Assembly: GCA_964622315.1 (NCBI GenBank)
Contig: CAZUOY010000003.1
Coordinates: 5,811 to 69,810, forward strand
From: JAYFNU01 sp964622315
Lineage (GTDB): Bacteria; Bacillota; Clostridia; Oscillospirales; Ruminococcaceae
Direction of reading: 5' to 3'
Length of the DNA stretch: 64,000 nucleotides
Below the pieces are notes generated by a model that saw only the letters and a list, made by a program, of their open reading frames with translations, was not told the DNA's origin and did no database searches. This document shows, in pieces, positions 61,699 to 64,000 of this stretch. Position 1 is the stretch's first letter. Every line of letters starts with the position of its first letter. The position numbers were made by a program, and so were the translations under genes.

Positions 61699-62582
61699 TT
61701 TACCGTCTCCATTCCACGAAGAATAAGAAGCAACGCGAACGCTAACCACGCCGCGGAGAAGAAATTGCAAAAGAAACTCAGCGGCGAAAGCCTTCGGTCA
61801 CGAATAATTTCGATAAAAGCCCCGCCTTTCTTCTTAATAAAAAAATAAATACATATAATTCCCGCTACGGCTGAAACGGTGAGTAAAGACACAAAAAACG
61901 CCGTGTAAGCCACGCTGTCGGTTGCCGCAAGATACTGAAGTAAAAATGCGGCGGCGTTATTGATTAGATGAAAGATAATTGACGGAACAAGCGAGTTTGT
62001 TTTCACAAACAGGAATCCAAAGAAAAGTCCGAACAGAAATGCAGAGGGCACCGAGGACACGGCGGTATGGCTTAAAGCGAAGACGAGCGCCGAAACGATA
62101 ACAGCAAAGCCGTTGCCGTACACCCGAAGCGAACTAATAAACACGCCGCGGAAAAGCAACTCCTCCAAAACGGCTGAAAGAATGACGTATTTGACGAACA
62201 GCACGGCAAGCTCGCCGAACCCCTCGAACACAAGCGAAACGCCGTTTGAAGATATGCCCGCCGCGCCGAGCAGCGCGTTAACGCCTAAATTAATAAGTAC
62301 GCAAAGCAACAAAACGCCGAAGAACACCACAAGTTGTTTTGCGAAGGAAAAGCCCTTCGGCGGGGAAAACAAACTAAGCGTCTCTTTGCGAGGATAAGCG
62401 GCTGTCACTGCCGCAATAATGCTTACAGAATAAACAAGCGTCTGAACAGACGCCGCCGCAGCGCCCTCAAGGCGAAGAAACGACGTAAGCCAAGAAAGCA
62501 ACAAATTCAGCAATATATATAGTATCAGCGAAGCCGACAGTCTTGCAAAGACCGCGTTTCGCCCGTCGCTGCTTCTTTCCAT
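61695..62582 (-). CDS. CPBP family intramembrane glutamic protease
   Basis: 295 residues with about eight TM helices. CPBP/Abi motifs: EELLFRGVF (EExxxR), ALVFALSHT (FxxxH) and HLINNAAAF (HxxxN). Family members cleave membrane or prenylated peptides, or act in bacteriocin self-immunity; the substrate here is unknown. Co-transcribed with tadA. Confidence 0.93.
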   Translation of the reverse strand: MERSSDGRNAVFARLSASLILYILLNLLLSWLTSFLRLEGAAAASVQTLVYSVSIIAAVTAAYPRKETLSLFSPPKGFSFAKQLVVFFGVLLLCVLINLGVNALLGAAGISSNGVSLVFEGFGELAVLFVKYVILSAVLEELLFRGVFISSLRVYGNGFAVIVSALVFALSHTAVSSVPSAFLFGLFFGFLFVKTNSLVPSIIFHLINNAAAFLLQYLAATDSVAYTAFFVSLLTVSAVAGIICIYFFIKKKGGAFIEIIRDRRLSPLSFFCNFFSAAWLAFALLLILRGMETVK

Positions 62583-62627
62583 AACCCCTCGCTGATTATT
62601 AATAAAAAGATTGTATCATAAAACAAA

Positions 62628-62672
62628 CTGTCTGGCAAAGTCCGTTAAAACGGACAGACAAACCGCTATAAT
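62628..62672 (+). promoter_or_regulatory. promoter with overlapping inverted repeat upstream of 72-aa gene
   Basis: TATAAT at 62,667-62,672. The -35 region lies inside the inverted repeat TCCGTT-AA-AACGGA (62,641-62,654), itself framed by TGTCTG/CAGACA. It could be a repressor site or an RNA hairpin. Confidence 0.5.
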
Positions 62673-62695
62673 TCAAATTAAGAAAGGCGGTAACG

Positions 62696-62914
62696 ATGAT
62701 GAAAAGACAAATTAATGAGTTTTATGAGCTTTTAGCGAATCTGTTTGGTGTATTCGACACCGATTGGGAAAACGATTTCGAAGACGACGGCTACAGCGAC
62801 TATCGTGGTCGTGCGGACATAGGCGAGCCCTTGTTCATTTCGGATATTAAGCCCGCCGCAAGACCCGCCGTAGAGGTGGTGCGTCCAAACAGACCTATAT
62901 CACGACGGGCGTGA
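62696..62914 (+). CDS. small acidic protein of unknown function
   Basis: 72 residues (tandem ATG start; AAAGGCGG upstream). N-terminal helix MKRQINEFYELLANLFGVF, an acidic middle (DTDWENDFEDDGYSDY) and an Arg/Pro-rich end. No family recognised. It has its own promoter and a terminator 24 nt downstream, so it appears to be a genuine monocistronic gene. Confidence 0.6.
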   Translation: MMKRQINEFYELLANLFGVFDTDWENDFEDDGYSDYRGRADIGEPLFISDIKPAARPAVEVVRPNRPISRRA

Positions 62915-62938
62915 ATATGCGTTTGATTAATGAAAAGA

Positions 62939-62965
62939 AAAGCGCCGACTCTTTGTCGGCGCTTT
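62939..62965. terminator. bidirectional terminator
   Basis: Perfect 11-bp stem AAAGCGCCGAC / GTCGGCGCTTT between the small plus-strand gene and the convergent lipoprotein gene. Confidence 0.88.
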
Positions 62966-62967
62966 GA

Positions 62968-63519
62968 CTATTCTTGTTTGGGTAAAATTGCCTCGGCGGA
63001 ATAGATGTAGTTAATCTGTTCGTCCTTATAGTTTAAAAGTAGGGAGATATGCGCGGTTTCCGTCTGCCACTCCTGAAAGTACTGCAGATATTTATGATAT
63101 ATCAAAAGGTGGTCGCCGTCGCCCTCGTGGTCTTCAAGGTCGTCCTTTAAAAAAACACGGTAATCGTCGCTTAACGGCTGACCGTAGACAGAAGTAATGT
63201 AATTCGCCATAGCGACAAACCGCTCCATATTCGAGCCGATGGTCGTCTCGTTAATAAGGAACTTACATTCCGCGCTCACCAAAGCGCCGTCCTTGAAGTA
63301 ATAGTATATTTCGGCGTCCTCGCCGTTCATTGAGGCGTCATAGAAGATGAAGTCGTCATCGGCATAGACATAGTCGGTGCTTTCTTTTTTAGAAACCTCG
63401 GAAATACTCATTCCGAAATCCGCGTCGCGGAAATCGTGCGGCTTTTTACTACCGCAGGAGATAAGGGAAAACGCGGTGATGAGTATAAGGAAGGACGCGA
63501 TAAGGCGTTTGATATTCAA
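62968..63519 (-). CDS. lipoprotein of unknown function
   Basis: 183 residues with a signal peptide and lipobox (FSLISC, Cys about 22). The mature part begins DFRDADFGMSISEVSKKE, resembling the BamE-like GMSxxEV motif seen in the 51.6-55.1 kb proteins, then mixed α/β. Surface-anchored, role unknown. AAGGAGG precedes the ATG. Confidence 0.8.
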   Translation of the reverse strand: MNIKRLIASFLILITAFSLISCGSKKPHDFRDADFGMSISEVSKKESTDYVYADDDFIFYDASMNGEDAEIYYYFKDGALVSAECKFLINETTIGSNMERFVAMANYITSVYGQPLSDDYRVFLKDDLEDHEGDGDHLLIYHKYLQYFQEWQTETAHISLLLNYKDEQINYIYSAEAILPKQE

Positions 63520-63590
63520 AAGAAAAACCTCCTTGGAATGTATGACAAATATTATAGCAAAACAATTCCTTTAATTCAATATTAAGAATA

Positions 63591-63619
63591 TTGACACTAA
63601 AAAAAGGTTGTGCTATTAT
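63591..63619 (+). promoter_or_regulatory. promoter of tRNA-Arg
   Basis: TTGACA (63,591-63,596) and TATTAT (63,614-63,619) with a 17-bp spacer, 18 nt before the tRNA. Confidence 0.85.
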
Positions 63620-63637
63620 TAACAAGCACAAAAAAAC

Positions 63638-63714
63638 GCGCCGGTAGCTCAGCTGGATAGAGTGACTGGCTACGAACCAGTAGGTCGGGGGTTCGAGTCC
63701 CTTCCGGCGCACCA
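63638..63714 (+). tRNA. tRNA-Arg (anticodon ACG), CCA encoded
   Basis: Full cloverleaf: acceptor GCGCCGG/CCGGCGC, anticodon stem ACTGG/CCAGT with loop CTACGAA, so the anticodon is ACG (63,672-63,674); T-arm GGTTCGAGTCC-type sequence; discriminator A and encoded CCA. A34 is expected to become inosine by TadA. Confidence 0.97.
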
Positions 63715-63752
63715 AAACAAAAAGCACCCCGAAGGGTGCTTTTTGTTTTGGT
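63712..63752 (+). terminator. terminator of tRNA-Arg
   Basis: A 19-bp perfect inverted repeat (63,711-63,729 with 63,734-63,752), loop CGAA, containing GCACCC/GGGTGC and T-runs; begins at the tRNA 3' end. Confidence 0.85.
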
Positions 63753-63846
63753 GCTAAGGCAGTTCTTTATTCCTTTACGAACCGCCTTTCTTATTGAACG
63801 CGAAAGGTGAACCGCAAAGGTTCCCCTTTCCCCCTTACCCCTCCTT
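63734..63846 (+). repeat. 113-bp direct repeat, copy 1
   Basis: From GGGTGCTTTTTG to CCCTCCTT. It begins with the right arm of the tRNA terminator and includes GCTAAGGCAGTTCT and the block GAACGCGAAAGGTGAACC. It recurs with few changes at 63,887-64,000. No ORF. Confidence 0.9.
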
Positions 63847-63886
63847 GCAGAAATTCCGACCTTCTCAAGAATAGAAGCACCCTTCG

Positions 63887-64000
63887 GGGTGTTTTTTGTT
63901 TTGGTGCTAAGGCAGTTCTGTATTTCCTTTACGAACTGCCTTTCCTATTGAACGCGAAAGGTGAACCGCAAAGGTTCCCCTTTCCCCCTTACCCCTCCTT
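63887..64000 (+). repeat. 113-bp direct repeat, copy 2 (reaches the window end)
   Basis: Nearly identical to 63,734-63,846 (differences include CTTTATTCC versus CTGTATTTCC). Preceded by another GCACCC/GGGGTG hairpin. The window ends inside or at the end of this copy, so further copies may follow. Confidence 0.88.

Noticed and set aside
63449..63727. Minus-strand ORF of 92 codons
   Set aside because: Its start reads across the tRNA-Arg gene on the opposite strand and then antisense regions of the lipoprotein; the typical RRKGLEPPTYW-like peptide is a translated antisense tRNA.

Overview
The window looks like a chromosomal segment of an endospore-forming Gram-positive bacterium of the class Clostridia, probably a gut Oscillospirales/Ruminococcaceae-type lineage. 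This is inferred from gene content: spoIIR, RicT/YaaT, AddAB instead of RecBCD, FakA, MurT/GatD-type lipid II genes, a DarA c-di-AMP receptor, lipoboxed leucine-rich repeat proteins, and strong AGGAGG-like ribosome binding sites with frequent GTG/TTG starts. Host genes are of moderate GC with tightly packed operons, often with 4-nt ATGA overlaps.

Layout. 1-5.4 kb: end of an Asp23-family gene, fakA, recG and a D,D-carboxypeptidase. 5.4-9.3 kb (minus): a membrane protein and a 930-aa protein with a long disordered region and a degenerate, apparently ATPase-dead ABC domain. 9.5-20.7 kb (minus): addA-addB, spoIIR, ispE, a DUF362/ferredoxin protein, an aminotransferase and an Lrp regulator. 20.8-25.1 kb: two small membrane proteins, two paralogous LRR lipoproteins with matching terminators, and ackA. 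25.2-28.2 kb (plus): tmcAL, tsaE, tsaB, rpiB and a small membrane protein.

28,244-44,119 is a 15,876-bp transposon. It has perfect 18-bp terminal inverted repeats, a 10-bp target duplication, and one IS4-family transposase at its left end. Removing it and one target copy restores a perfect intrinsic terminator. Its AT-richer cargo reads almost entirely left to right: HTH regulator, McrB, McrC, a NERD nuclease, a macro-domain protein, a gene broken by an in-frame stop, a vWA protein, two PD-(D/E)XK-like nucleases, a TerB-like coiled-coil protein, two unrecognised proteins, and a frameshifted relative of PolC whose two catalytic Asp positions read Arg. This is a mobile defence/conflict island with several undescribed parts, and is the most interesting part of the window.

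44.1-49.8 kb (minus): dTDP-rhamnose genes (rfbB, rfbD, rfbA, without rfbC), a glycosyltransferase, a GatD-like protein that lacks the catalytic Cys and His, and murT. 50-56.4 kb (plus): cca, a candidate leader or small RNA, and a three-gene unit made of two paralogous SRPBCC-TM-BamE-like repeat proteins and a membrane protein with a Lys/Glu-rich tail. 56.5-63.5 kb (mostly minus): a phosphodiesterase, rsmI, a TrmN6-like methyltransferase, an 8-Fe ferredoxin, ricT, holB, darA, tadA, a CPBP protease and a lipoprotein. The window ends with tRNA-Arg(ACG), the substrate of the TadA encoded 2 kb away, followed by two copies of a roughly 113-bp direct repeat.
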